Below are positions 38,226-54,498 of a stretch of 64,000 nt of DNA, piece by piece. Within the stretch, counting starts at the first letter, position 1; each line of letters begins with the position of its first letter. Under the pieces are notes generated by a model, which saw nothing but the letters and a program-made list of their open reading frames with translations, was not told where the DNA came from and did no database searches. Both the position numbers and the translations under genes were made by a program. The stretch is from Glandiceps talaboti (Eukaryota > Hemichordata > Enteropneusta > Spengelidae): positions 15,206,598-15,270,597 of the forward strand of contig NC_135560.1 in assembly GCF_964340395.1 (NCBI RefSeq). The letters run 5' to 3'.

Positions 38226-39506
38226 AATGCTCCATTCGACCATTTCACATCAATCATACCTTGTATGTTTAAAAAATGTGACAGCTAATTTACTGTAAGC
38301 TTATTGAAGCAGTGTGTACCAGAAACCATAGATCAACACTTCAGACACAACAGCATTTTACAAACGAAAATAAACTGTAAATAAAAGTAACACATTGTTA
38401 CCACTGACGTCGTTGAAGTGTGAAAAATGTATACATAATACGCTTTATTTAGTCTACTGCAATGACGTGTATGAAGTACTGTCGCGATCCATATCCATAT
38501 CCACTGTTGTATGTATGAACCAATGAAAAAATACATCTGTGCCACACACTGTTTTTGCAAGCTTGGCTGAAAATGGCTGTAATCGCAAAAAGGTTTCAGC
38601 TCCAGCATGCATTGATTATGAGGATTAGTTGTTCTGGAAAGGTTAATCGCAAAAAGTACAAGAGCACAAAATAAAATGAAAGTCAGTACAAGAAGCTCAC
38701 CCTAAATTGAATATTTACTATGAATAAAAATAAAGACTAATTGACATTAAAATATATTACACGGTGAAGTTTTGCACATGAGTGACGGCGTAGAATGAAT
38801 TTGTTCATTAACATAGATTGGATAAAGGCAAATATTTTTTTTTCCGTCAACGTGTTATTAACATTTGTAACTGTTTACCAGTAAGGGTTATCGCTATTAC
38901 ACAATTAATAATTTTATGGCTTGTATTGGTAACCACCTCAGAACAGTAAGAAGTCTTTAAATAGCTCACTGACTTCCTCCTGTATGTAAATTCACACGGT
39001 AATTTTGCATACAGTGTGTGGATTTACTATTTAGTATACCAGTGTTATGAATGTAGAATTCTCGTTAGCAAATTCGGGATTACATCAAGAAAAAAAAATC
39101 CAATTGATTGAGTCTGCGCATGCCTTAGTCTTACAAACAATTGTTTCCTGACATCCTGTTGTAAGAAATTAGAAAGGGGGTAGAATAAAAAATGAATTTG
39201 TATTCTTTCAAATACGCTAACTACTTTTATGGAGGCACATGTTGAGGTATAGCGTACATGTAGATCTGTCTCTGCATTATTTTCGCACTGTATATTATTG
39301 TTTCCCTAGCTGTGCAGTTCAAAATATTGGTAAGTATCATGTTTCATTAATTATATATGTTGCATCGTATGGCTGCGTATTGAATCCAAATATTTAGGTT
39401 TTAGACTAAGTATTTTGGTTTGTGACATGTTGTTTATTATTCTACTTCTGTGTTGTGCTGTAGTGTGTTTTGTATTTAATTACTGTTATGTATTATTGGC
39501 TATTAT
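38226..39506. other. Intergenic sequence, no gene seen
   Basis: AT-rich without recognised features, apart from the small acceptor/donor-bounded segment at 39310-39329 mentioned under candidate exon 7. Confidence 0.4.
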
Positions 39507-39562
39507 TAGCTCAGGTAACGAGGTCGATGTAAGTGTTGGTTCGAAACCAACTTCTGACACCA
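39507..39562 (+). other. tRNA-like fragment (D-arm and T-arm without anticodon arm)
   Basis: TAGCTCAGG resembles box A of a tRNA. GTTGG-TTCGAAA-CCAAC (39535-39551) is a perfect 5-bp T-stem with a 7-base TTCGAAA loop, that is, a box B. TTCTGAC-ACCA follows, like a 3' acceptor strand with CCA. Only about 11 bases separate the D-arm and the T-stem, so there is no anticodon arm and no functional tRNA. It may be a decayed tRNA pseudogene or a SINE head. It overlaps a stretch that could also be read as an exon. Confidence 0.35.
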
Positions 39563-40089
39563 GATGTCACGAAAGCCGAGTTTTTAGAAAATATTATCGG
39601 GTCACAGGCAGTGGCGAAATGAAAAACAGCACATGTTCAAAAGTTTACCTCGAACTTGTCTTATTTCGATTTTTAAAAAAAAATTGTTTTGTGCATACAA
39701 CAAACTGCTTTTAATTAAATATGACTAAATCTAAGATGCTAGAGAAAACTCTATTTGTGATGGCTGGATGCGGCTAATTAAACTGCTCACAAAATGTCGA
39801 CATTGAACTATACTTGTCTTAAGTACAAGTGTGGCCAACACAACTCAACACAAGAGTATATGACATTGGTGACTGTTCACACAGATGAAATCTTCTGTTC
39901 CACATGGTTCACGATGACAGAATGATGTTAAGCTTGCAAGCAAGAAGCGAGTTCAGAATTTCTTCATTATGGGACTCTTTATAGTATTCTACAGCCTAGC
40001 CTTAGGTTCACATGGACATTATTATGCAGTATTGTGTTTACCACACATTCCCTTTTATGGTATGTAAATTTAATAGACACCAGCTCAGT

Positions 40090-40235
40090 CATCTGGTAGT
40101 CTAATATGCTAATCCACTGCTAACTAATTTACATAGAAAGTAAACACAAAACCATCTGGTAGTCTAGCATAATAATTTACTACTAGAATTACATACACTC
40201 TCTGATTGACATACAAAGTAAGCACGATTTTGATT
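40090..40235. repeat. Imperfect two-copy duplication starting CATCTGGTAGTCTA
   Basis: Copies begin at 40090 and 40153. Both share CATCTGGTAGTCTA, a TAAT..ACTRCTA stretch and an ACATA.AAAGTAA.CAC ending, with indels between. This is an old local duplication. Confidence 0.6.
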
Positions 40236-43947
<3,712 letters not shown>

Positions 43948-44101
43948 ACAACACAGCACAACGCAGCGCAACGTATCGCAACGCAACACAACACAACACA
44001 ACACAACACAACGCAACGCAACGCAACGCAACGCAGCGCAGCGCAGCGCAACGCAGCACAACGCAACGCAACACAACACAACACAACACAACACAACACA
44101 G
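43948..44101. repeat. Pentanucleotide array (AACGC/AACAC/AGCGC)n
   Basis: About 30 five-base units vary between ACACA, ACGCA and GCGCA, with a GC-rich centre and AACAC at both sides. Cys/Val/Leu-rich minus-strand frames are repeat translations. Confidence 0.93.
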
Positions 44102-44192
44102 TTAGCCAACAACATGACACAACAAATATTGTGTATATTGTATACCATATAATTCATTTAACAGACTAATATTGCATTTATTGTGTCTTTGG

Positions 44193-44193
44193 C

Positions 44194-44243
<50 letters not shown>
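44193..44243. repeat. (CTGT)n tetranucleotide repeat
   Basis: About 12 uninterrupted units. Confidence 0.95.
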
Positions 44244-44244
<1 letters not shown>

Positions 44245-44741
44245 TTCACACTAATAGTTTGAATTTATGTGTGTATATATTTGTAATTGCATCCGTCTTT
44301 TCATGTGTGGTCTTTGCCAGTCGGTGTACCAGCCTATACAGAATAATGTATATAAAGTGTGGAAATTCTAATTGCTCTTCATGACTCTACATATTAAGGT
44401 ACACAAACAATTTTCCAATATAAATAGCAAAACTTTGCGTTTATGTAATACAAGCTTTATTCCAATTTATTACCGTACTCTGCTGACGTGACACCAATCA
44501 CTTCAGTCTGGAGATACGATACGGGATGCGGGGATCGTCAATATCTAATTTCTAATCTATAGCTGCTTTATTTTGTTTCAAACCGTCAAGATATTGAAAT
44601 ATGAAATATGTATGTGATACATCATAAAATATCTGCACCAGACAGATATAAACAGAGACATACATCAAATATATGATACTTTTTTCTCAACCAATGACAG
44701 GTCAACTTTAAAATGGTATCATCTGAACGGTAAACTTCATT

Positions 44742-44778
<37 letters not shown>

Positions 44779-44800
44779 GCAGCAACAGCAGCAGCAATAA
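44742..44800. repeat. (AAC)n followed by (AGC)n
   Basis: About 11 AAC units followed by several CAG/CAA units. Confidence 0.93.
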
Positions 44801-46842
44801 CGCTATCACCAATATCACCATAAGCAATAATCAGCAATATTCAGTGTCGACTATACATTATTGAAAGACACCTTCTTCTGCTAATCAATTCTTAAGAGAG
44901 CCAGGGTATAAACGCTGCATTGCTTTTCAACATGCTTACAGAAAACGCCAATGGAAGCTCCGAAAATAATTCTTCATAATTATTTGAAATATTCATTTGT
45001 GACCTAGCTTTATCTCTGTGTGTGCTTTGATATATTCTTGTAATGCGCGCCACACCCAAATAAAGTCTTTTGATTTTATCAGTAAATGATTGATGTTACA
45101 GCACTCAAGATGATGAAGTTGTACACGTTTCCTGGCAAACATACGTGTGGGATAATTTTAACATGAGGCATGGCAAAAAAGAAATGAATCGTGGCTTACG
45201 GAGCTACTCAGTAATGAACATTCTGTGAACCTTTCCTACTCAAGGGCCTGTAGTTTTACGAGTGTAGTCATCCTAAGCAACGTGTCTGTAAAACAACGCA
45301 AAGCTCACCCTCAGCTGTTATTGACAATCAACTTACTGTAGTAGTCCAAACGTATTAAAAAGTAACAGTTTTATGATGCCCATAAATTGTAAACTAGGGC
45401 GATATTAGACATTTTAGTGTACAACTGGTTCAAGGAAATGTTTCAATGGAATAGTATTGATCAATATTGCATTTCCTTGGGGAGAGTAGCAAACTAGAGA
45501 AAAAAACGTTTGGCGCCATTTACGTGCCAATAAATGTATAACTTCACGCTATGTAGTGACTATTGAGGTCGTAAAATATTAAATGTTGATATAAGTATTA
45601 ATGTATTCATATTAAGGATTATATAGCATATTATCAATACTTTAATTTGACAGGTCAGTGTCGCTTAGCTACATTGTAGCAAGATACTTTAACAAAATAT
45701 AATCTTAATTGTTAATTTAAACAAAATAATCCATACTGACGAATTATGCTTAATGATATCTACAATTGAAGAGAATGTTAAGTTGTCTGGCCTAGTTTGT
45801 TCAGACACGCGGGCTATCATTTAATTAAGAATGACATAACTTTAAATGTCGTTACGAAAACAAACAACCAAAACCCTAAACGAGATTGATTGGATTAAAA
45901 TAAAACTTGCAGTTACTGTAATCGAAGCTGAAAATGCAATACTCCTGGGTCTAAGGAGGCAGTTAATTCACATTCAGTGTACGTTATTGAGTCTAAGTAT
46001 ACCAGATTTATAGGCTACGATTGTTTATATATGTTTTGGCGGTACGATTAGTACTAGAAAATGTACTTATGGTCAGACTGTATTGTTCACCTCCAAAGTG
46101 TAGTAAATTATGCGGTTTCCTCACAGGTACATTTCGTTGAGTAAATATATAGTGTTATTTATCACCGAGTTAGAAATAACATCTATTATGTATACTAATA
46201 ACTCTGTCATGACGTTCGAATGACGCGACTGGATAAGGTTCAATTAACAGCCAGACTTCATGATCCTATACGTGCACTCACCATTTTGTTGTGCTCAAGC
46301 TTCTGTACAGTGAATTTCATCCCTCTGAAACAAAGTAGTACAGAGCTTGTGTCACATATTAGCCATATTTTTACCGTGTCATATTAAGGCAGAATCAACC
46401 ATGTTGGCTGCACTTTTGTTGGTATTATTCAAACGTTCTAAATCGTGGTAAATATCGCCTTCGTTGTTGAATCATGTTCTATGTAGGCCAGCTCCCTGTC
46501 GAATGGTGGATTAAAACTTACTGGGATGTCAATAACCTCTGTCAATTGTAATATATCATTGTTTATGCAGCTTTACGAAGAAATGACATTTACGTCTGTC
46601 TCACGAGCATGCGATGTTCCCACAAGTGTGTATTTTGCTTTACAAATTATCTCATTCCACACGTCGTGTGTTCTTGTCTGCGACTAAGTACTTTGGTACA
46701 TATTCCGTCATTGCCCTAGGTAGCGATTTATCCATAACGGAATTGCTTTTACCCATCACATTTTTTTTACGAACGGGTAAATATTGTATGACACAGCTCT
46801 TCTGAATGATATTACGTGACGATAACGAGAATTGTATGGTAC
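44801..46842. other. Intergenic sequence, no gene seen
   Basis: No supportable exon, RNA gene or repeat recognised. Confidence 0.45.
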
Positions 46843-47290
46843 TGCACTGCACTATATTACATTACACTAATATTTCATTGCACTGCATCCCATTATATTC
46901 CATAACATTACACTACATTACATTACACTACATTGCATTACTTTACTTTACGTTACTTTACATTACATTACAGTAGATTACAATACAATTCATATTGCAT
47001 TAGATGTAAACATAAAATTACATTAGCGTGAACTGTACTGTTAGTACTGTACTGAACTGCATTGCACTGCACTGTAACGTACCATGCCACACTGAGCTAG
47101 CTATTCAGTAGTATACTGTATTTTATGTTCTACACTGCACTGTAGTGTACAGTGCTGTGCTATTCTGTCATGTCCTTTCATGTCATGTCCTGTACTGCAC
47201 TGTACTATCTTGTACTGTACTGTTCTGCAACATCACATCACATTACATGTACATACAATGACATGACATTACATTGCATCATATATACAT
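46843..47290. repeat. Degenerate pentanucleotide field (CATTA / CACTG / CTGTA)
   Basis: Some 450 bp are made of variants of five-base units. ATTAC/ACTAC units come first, then TTTAC, then CACTG and TGTAC with CTGTCATGTC variants, and finally CATCA/CATTA. Five-base periodicity is visible throughout, but few consecutive units are identical, as in an old or gene-converted array. Confidence 0.8.
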
Positions 47291-50200
47291 AAATAAATAA
47301 ATAACATTACATATCAGGTTATGACATGTCGATCAAAATACGAAACATGATAATCTTGAGAGCATTGAGAATAGTTCAGTCACGTGACAACATGGTGCAT
47401 CATATTTCAAAACATCTATCGCTAGGCGACCCCGTCATGTGTACGTTTACTGACTCAAACCACCCCGCCTAATAAGTAGTGATAGTATCTTGATATTTTA
47501 TATATATCATCCAAATGGAATGTCGAGTGCATCAACAAAGGTTTACTTCATACATACGTTCGTTCGTTTGAAGGGTAAATGCATCGGACGTGTTATCTGT
47601 ATAACAGACAGACATACGATAAATGGGTGGCCATTTGAGCGAATGGAGAGAGTGAATCAACTCTATTCGCCAAAGATTTGCAGCTGTGGTTTGCCTATTG
47701 TCCGTGCTACAGTATATACATGTATAGACTTAATGGACCACCCTATGGGCATACTTCAAAATCATAAACATTCTATCTTCATGTTCATAATGCTTTGCTT
47801 CAAATTGAAAACAGAATATTGGTTGAAAACCGATATTACAGTAGATGTATAGTGTTGGAAATATTTAAATGTCACACTTTTTCTATCCAATTATGCAAAC
47901 ACAGCCATACCCCAACTTTAATGGTGTTTTTGGTTGATTTGTATCACCGAGTGTGTGCAGAAACAGAAGAATAGATGACTTATAATGATACAGCACTTAA
48001 TCCAATTAGGGAGGAACAGGAGAGACAGTGTAATGCCTGGGTCATTAACTTCTCCATCAGCCTGTAGGCAGAGAGAATACGTTTGCCATACGGAAAACTT
48101 TAGGAAAGAAATTTGAAAAATAATATACAGCAGTGAATATGCTATGTGTAAATCTTCATACAAAAACACCATGGCATGTGGTTGATAACATTGCATTATG
48201 TGCATACTTGTTTATTAAATGCAGCATTATTACATTTGGAAAATCGCTAAAATGCCTAGCAAGATTTGAACAAGAATAAAAGCAAGTAAGAAGCAAGAAT
48301 GAAACATTGTTTGACACCTGTGCATATTTTGTTACGTGAACAAGTATGTTTCATTAGAAAGTACGGTGTGTCTGAGATAGGAAATGGAGGTGTCCAGTTC
48401 AACTAGTTTAATACAAGTCTCCTGTGTTCGAAGACATAGATCCCCAACCCCACAATATCAACGAACAGTGTGCTATTAATTGGCCATGCTGTCTAAAATA
48501 TGGTCACCCACTTAGCTAGCAATCTATGCAATGTCGATAAGATCATACATGGCAATGTCTACACATAAGATAAAGTTGTGTTAATCGATTCCTGACAGGA
48601 GACAATGGACACCCACATTGATGTATGAGATAAGGTCAGTCTGACTAGATAGCTTTTATCTGATGATGTATGTCTAGCCACGTACATTCACAGTGGAACA
48701 TCTTACCCAATTAGTCATGTATTGATATTGTCTTTAAAGATTGACGATTCGAGCCAAAGGTTGATTTCTAAACATCTCGAAAGTATGGGACAGTATTATT
48801 TTTTTGTGTGTGTTGTATGTATATATAAACCAAATTTCATACTGTATTGAGTAAATTGATAATTGGCCTTATATATAAAGGTCAAGGTCACCCGTTTGTG
48901 TCTGAAGAGCAAGCTCACATTTGCTAACATTGGTGTAAACATTTAAATTACAAGAAGTCTAGTTGTGCAAATTATTGTTTTACCTTGAATATGGTGATCA
49001 AGGTTAATGGTTAGTGTCTGGTTTAAAAGATTAGTTAGCCTATGAATATACTTGTGGGAGCAAATATGTAGATAAAATGCATGTACAAAAGTTCTTTGCC
49101 ATTTCATCTTGAAGGTGAAGGACAATGTCTAAGGTCGGTGTCAACTTGAATGTGTCCTTGTAATAATTGCAGATATATGAATTAAGTCTGCATGAAGGTC
49201 ATTTAGAATTAACCTAGTTGACACTGGAGATGGTGGTAATGGCCAACAAAGAATTTTATACAAAAGCATATTACGTCTAGACACTTGGGCCTACACACTT
49301 TAGTAGAATGCCTCTGTATTTAACGTTTTGACTTGTGGTTGAAAATGTCAATTTTGTTCAGTTAAGATACTGTAACTTGCGAAATCAATTGACAATTATA
49401 AAATGTACCCTGTGACCCCAAGAGTGATGATGCTCTGACATGGATCACATGGTTGTGCTAGTTGGAGAAGAAATATTCAAATGAGTAAACGTTATGTATT
49501 CATAAAAGGTATACACAGTTATTTAGCCGTAGAGTACAGCAAAACAACTTTCTTTCTTGAAAATTAATTAATAGTCATTAAGCCAATTTCAAAAGTGCAG
49601 AACGTTTAACAATATACTCAAAACGTACGGGATCTATATCACAAAATATCACTAAGATGAATGAAGTATAGAACGTACAATGCAAAAAAAGTTTCGAACT
49701 GTAGGCACGACATCGCTTTAAACAAAATGGTTAAGATTCTCTGAAACAATGATTAATATTATAGTCGTAATATACTTCAAACATATATGGACAATAATCG
49801 AAAATAACAATAACACGAATGAAGTGTAAAATGCATAATTCAAGAAACCATCTGGAACCGTGGGCACAATATTGAAAAACAAACTAATTAATAAGATGAA
49901 ATGAGTAAAATAAGTACGCTAGAAGGGTGGGTAAAGCTTACACCACTCCATCAGAAACGGCAACGTTGCTGTTTACGAAAACACGTGGGTCCCGAGTTTA
50001 CACCTTAAGTTTAAGTATAAATTGCGTCAATATGTCGAATATGGAAAACGGAAGTTCGTTTCAAATTGTTACTAATAACATGAGCACCAACATATCCTAA
50101 AGGCACGTTTATATAGTAGAGATTAATAGTGAGTACTGCTAGTGCACGTATCTTTGATTTACATTCGTTGAAAGTAACTTTTAAAATCTTGTATTGCATC

Positions 50201-51660
50201 CTCTGGATAATAAAGACAACGCAGGTCGTCGGTTCCGAGTCGTGATGATGTTATCAGACTGTCTTTTTCCAAAGGTGAGGCGTGCTACTTTTCTAAACGC
50301 ATGGATGCTTTTTTATTGTCATTTATATTCTGTGGGCGGTATACCACTTGGATCAATTAATCACTAAAGGATATTTGATGTTTGGCCAAGGAATGCCCTA
50401 ACTAGACGAAAATAAGTTTCAAGAACTTTAGTTCTGTCATCCAAATGTCATCTTTATTGAAGTTTGGGGTTATAAATATGTACTGTTAGTCTGTTTTAAG
50501 TCAGACAACTAACGCGATTTGATTGTCTGGAATTGTATTAATATTGCTGAATAGACATCCAAGTGTAGCCGTTTGTATATTTTTAACCCTTTTCGAATTT
50601 TCGTATATATGATTTCTGTTATTAACGCTTGTGTACATTGACAAAGTTTAGGTATACTTGGGTGTCATCTTCTTTGACTTCGTCACTCATATTCAATCGG
50701 AGAAACGTAAGTTGTGACGGATTTCAAAAATACTAAAGTCCATGCTTCAAAGCAAGATTGCAGTTGAGTCGAGTATATCCTGTAAGGCTAATCACATTCG
50801 GACTGCGATTTTCACATGTTAATGATTATAGATAAGTGTTGCGATTGGTGTATTACACGGTGGCATGCTCTAGGATTGATTGCCATACATTTTGATAATA
50901 ACACAGGGGTATTGACCAGGCGCATATTATCTTGTCATCTTCTAGCACAGAATCCGATACGGGCGCGCCTACTACAACAACATCGTTGAAAATACGCCAC
51001 ATCCTGCCCGTGAAACAGTAATTGTTATTTTCCGACTAGCCTTTAGATTTATGATCAAAATTCCAGTTTCTTATAAATCAATTATATTGCAAATAACGTC
51101 ACGAAACTTTTATTTATCTACTTGACATTTCTACCACACATATCCTGATTACATGCGTACAATTGCAGAGATTTACGTTCAGCTAGCAGCGCTTCTGATA
51201 ACGTTACTTTAACGAGACGTGATACAACTAGTACTACAACGAATTGTTGGGTTGGGTTCAGTTAATGTTCAGTTCTGCTGAATGTTCTCCCGTTTAGCAT
51301 TTGCTCGGATAATACAACTAAATCTTTTAAACACAATCTTAAAACCAATCGTTTTCAGCAGTACTGGGTTTGATTTGCGCAGTGTTATGCTCATTTTAGC
51401 CTTGTGAACGCTATCATTTTTATCATTTTAGTCACGTAGTTTCACGTAATTGTTATTGTCATTTTAGCCTCGTTCACCATGTAATATTTATCATTTTAAT
51501 TAGTCACATAAGTTGTTGAAATTGTATCCATGTAATGTACATTGTTGTAGCACTGAGACATATGGTAGTGCGCTTTTAAAATTATTTCTTTTTATCATAA
51601 CATTTAATAATTATATAATGTGTCTTTATTGATGCGTGTTCTTTCGATGTATATGTACCC
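47291..51660. other. Intergenic sequence, no gene supported
   Basis: A 110-codon ATG frame at 47520-47852 has no signal peptide, domain or flanking support. Other frames are shorter. No RNA gene or repeat is recognised. Confidence 0.4.
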
Positions 51661-54390
51661 CGGTTGTCTTCAAATTCCACTCACGAACTTACATGGACTT
51701 TAGCATTTAACACTCAAAGTATCGACTGGTTCAACCTAATATACTTTGTTAATACAATGCCAAAACCCACTGAAAAGGACTTAAAGGCATATCATCGGTA
51801 TACGTTGTACTTTATGCTTGAATTCTCGTCTGCCGGAACGAATCTGTGGATTGTGTGTTCTTCGGCAGAGTAGACTAATGGATTTGTTCTCCTTCGGTGA
51901 AACTGAGCCCCAATTATTATATATTGATAGCCAACCAAAGCTTCGTTATTTGCCTACGCTGAACTATATTCAACACAGTTGTTTCCCTATATTTGTTAAT
52001 ACATCATTCAAAGCTGACAACGTTCATCAACGTGTTCGTTTTTCAAGACAAGAAATAAAATGTATCATTACGTCAAAACATGTTTCGTTATCTTACTCAT
52101 TTCATTGGGCGCTGTTTGCAGTCGTCCTTTGGTATACAAACCAACTTAGTAACCAAATATTGTATCTATAGATACTTCTATTAAGCAAACGAGTCAATCA
52201 AAAATGCTAGCCAATTTAATTTACTGCGGATGTAAATGATCACTAAAAAGTATTGTGGTTATTCTACACCGATAACGAAAACCTTACACGTCTACCGTCC
52301 ATTGAAATAGAATGTAATACGTTTAACTGCTGTAGGGGAAAACTTGATCGTTCAACTGTCCGCACCTGCTGAGAAAATGATATATCATCAAGACCAACAA
52401 TGGATTGCAATCTGTTACCACCCACAGTACTAGCTAATGACTTTCAATTAATATTTCACATCGACGTAACCTTGATTACGATAGTTATAGACGTTGTCTG
52501 GTCTGGTATACTCTCTGTTTTCATTTAATTAAACGTGATATATCACAGAACGGTTGTATGATGAGGGTAGTATGATAATACGGAAGCAAAGTTATCTTAG
52601 TTACATACACTGACTGTTTCCATCCATAACAATATCTTCTAAATATGAATTAGAATGTAAACTGTGTATTTGATTAAATGCAAGATCATTTAACTACTGC
52701 TACTGACACGTCCATCCGTGATTTGTTTTTTAAACGCGTTCTTTTGGCATTTGAGTCAATCACTTGCCTCTGCAATGTACTCTATTTGCACACCAAACAC
52801 TTTGAGTCAAGTGTAAAAAAAAAGTCTTACTCTAATGTTTACTTTACTGGTGACAAACATGTAATTCACTTTGAACACTGTTTGAACATATATGTATGTA
52901 ATCGTACATGCCTAATTAACTTCAAACTTTACATTTGAACAGCTTTTTATTTACTTATCATTGGCTGAGGTATGTGTTCATCTGAGACAGATTTAGTTAA
53001 GATTTGTCACAAGTGACTGAAGGGTTAATTAGGAATAGTTACTTGTATAGCCATCACTACCCGGCTGTTCAAAATAACGCACAGTGTGTGCATTCTGACA
53101 CTAAATAACATCATTAGTTACTTTCCTCAGCACAGTTGTTCTTAGCTTTCATTTCATGTAAGGAATCAGTTATTTCTGATTGTATTTTTTATCAGCTTGT
53201 TTATAAACTCAGAAACATAAAGCTAGTATTTCATATGGGGCCCTGCACTGTTTCCTTAGGCCAAATAAAAAAAAGTTTTTGGTTCCGGTTATACCCTACC
53301 CCACCTAGTTTTTCACGCCGACCTTACACTTTTTTCCCACATATTCGAGAGAAAAAATAAGAAAATCGCGAAAGTTGTCTCGCAAGAAATTGTTGATGCG
53401 GAAACTGAAAAAAAGACAATTATGCAAAACTGTTCTTCCAATCTGTAATGGCTGTACATCTGCTGAGAAGAAACCAATAATACAGAGACCATATGGAAAA
53501 GAACAAAAAACATAACTACTTGAACTAGACACTCACATATAAACATAATTAAGAAAAAATAACGTTAAAAATCTACCTTCCCCAACTATTCTAAAATTGT
53601 CTGTAATCGGAACCATACATTTTAGTTATACCTTTCTAAGATCATCAAGAAAAATGACGACACGTGACAGTTTGTTTCAGCATTTCTATAAAGCAACATA
53701 GACAAACCTGTGTGGAGAATGTCAATAATACGTTGCCTGATCATGACTACTGAAGCAAAAAACTATTGTCGAGTCTGGTAATATTAACCATAATAATAGT
53801 AACATGGTTACGTTGTATGTCGTAAAGTGAACCCCATCATGTACATTGTACCCAGGAAGCATTTACGTCATGGATTACTGTATCGATTTGTAGACTTCCT
53901 GCAGGAACGATTTGTCACCATAGAGAGTCGTGGATATAATATCACTAGCATAAAACAAGATTAAGATAACCGCTTAAGGATACTTATGTTTTTTTAAAAA
54001 ATCACATTATCTTTTTTTTTTGTAATAGAAAGCGTGTTTCAGCATACATATACCAGGCAGATAATAACCTAGAGAGATAAACACAACCGTTTCCTCAAAG
54101 AGAAATCATATATAGAGTGGCATTTATATCTTTTGTTACTTTTGAATAAACTTAATTTGCTCAAAGGATATCACCGTGTAAGCCTATTCCAATGTGACAT
54201 TTGGATGTGGGGATAGTATCTTGTTGGAGGGATGATTGCTATTCGAACAATTTAACAAAACATTTCCCTCATTAGGAAAATACTATTAGTTTCAAATGAT
54301 TGGTTTGTGCGATTGTTACTAATAATAGTATGTATTTCACAAGTTTTGGATTTTGCGCATAACTTGTGAAACCTATGTTGTTATCACAAC

Positions 54391-54391
<1 letters not shown>
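51661..54391. other. Intergenic sequence, no gene supported
   Basis: Overlapping 69- and 117-codon plus frames (51664-52171) face open minus-strand frames in the same stretch. There are no motifs, and I leave them unassigned. Confidence 0.4.
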
Positions 54392-54425
<34 letters not shown>

Positions 54426-54442
54426 GTCTCTCTCTCTGTCTC

Positions 54443-54497
<55 letters not shown>
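54392..54497. repeat. (CTGT)n(CT)n compound polypyrimidine repeat
   Basis: Eight CTGT units are followed by CTCT/CTGT transitions and about 25 CT units. Confidence 0.95.

Positions 54498-54498
<1 letters not shown>

Noticed and set aside
37885-38288. Tyr/Ile/His/Thr-rich frames up to 113 codons
   Set aside because: Translations of the CATA/CGTA array.
39310-39528. Exons 8 and 9 following candidate exon 7 (20 nt and 19 nt)
   Set aside because: Acceptors and phases fit, but the pieces are too short to distinguish from chance and overlap the tRNA-like fragment.
47490-47852. 120-codon plus-strand frame
   Set aside because: Starts with TTG (the first ATG is at 47520), shows no motif, and has no flanking evidence.
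51664-52171. Overlapping 69- and 117-codon frames
   Set aside because: Open frames exist on the opposite strand too; no domain or splice evidence.
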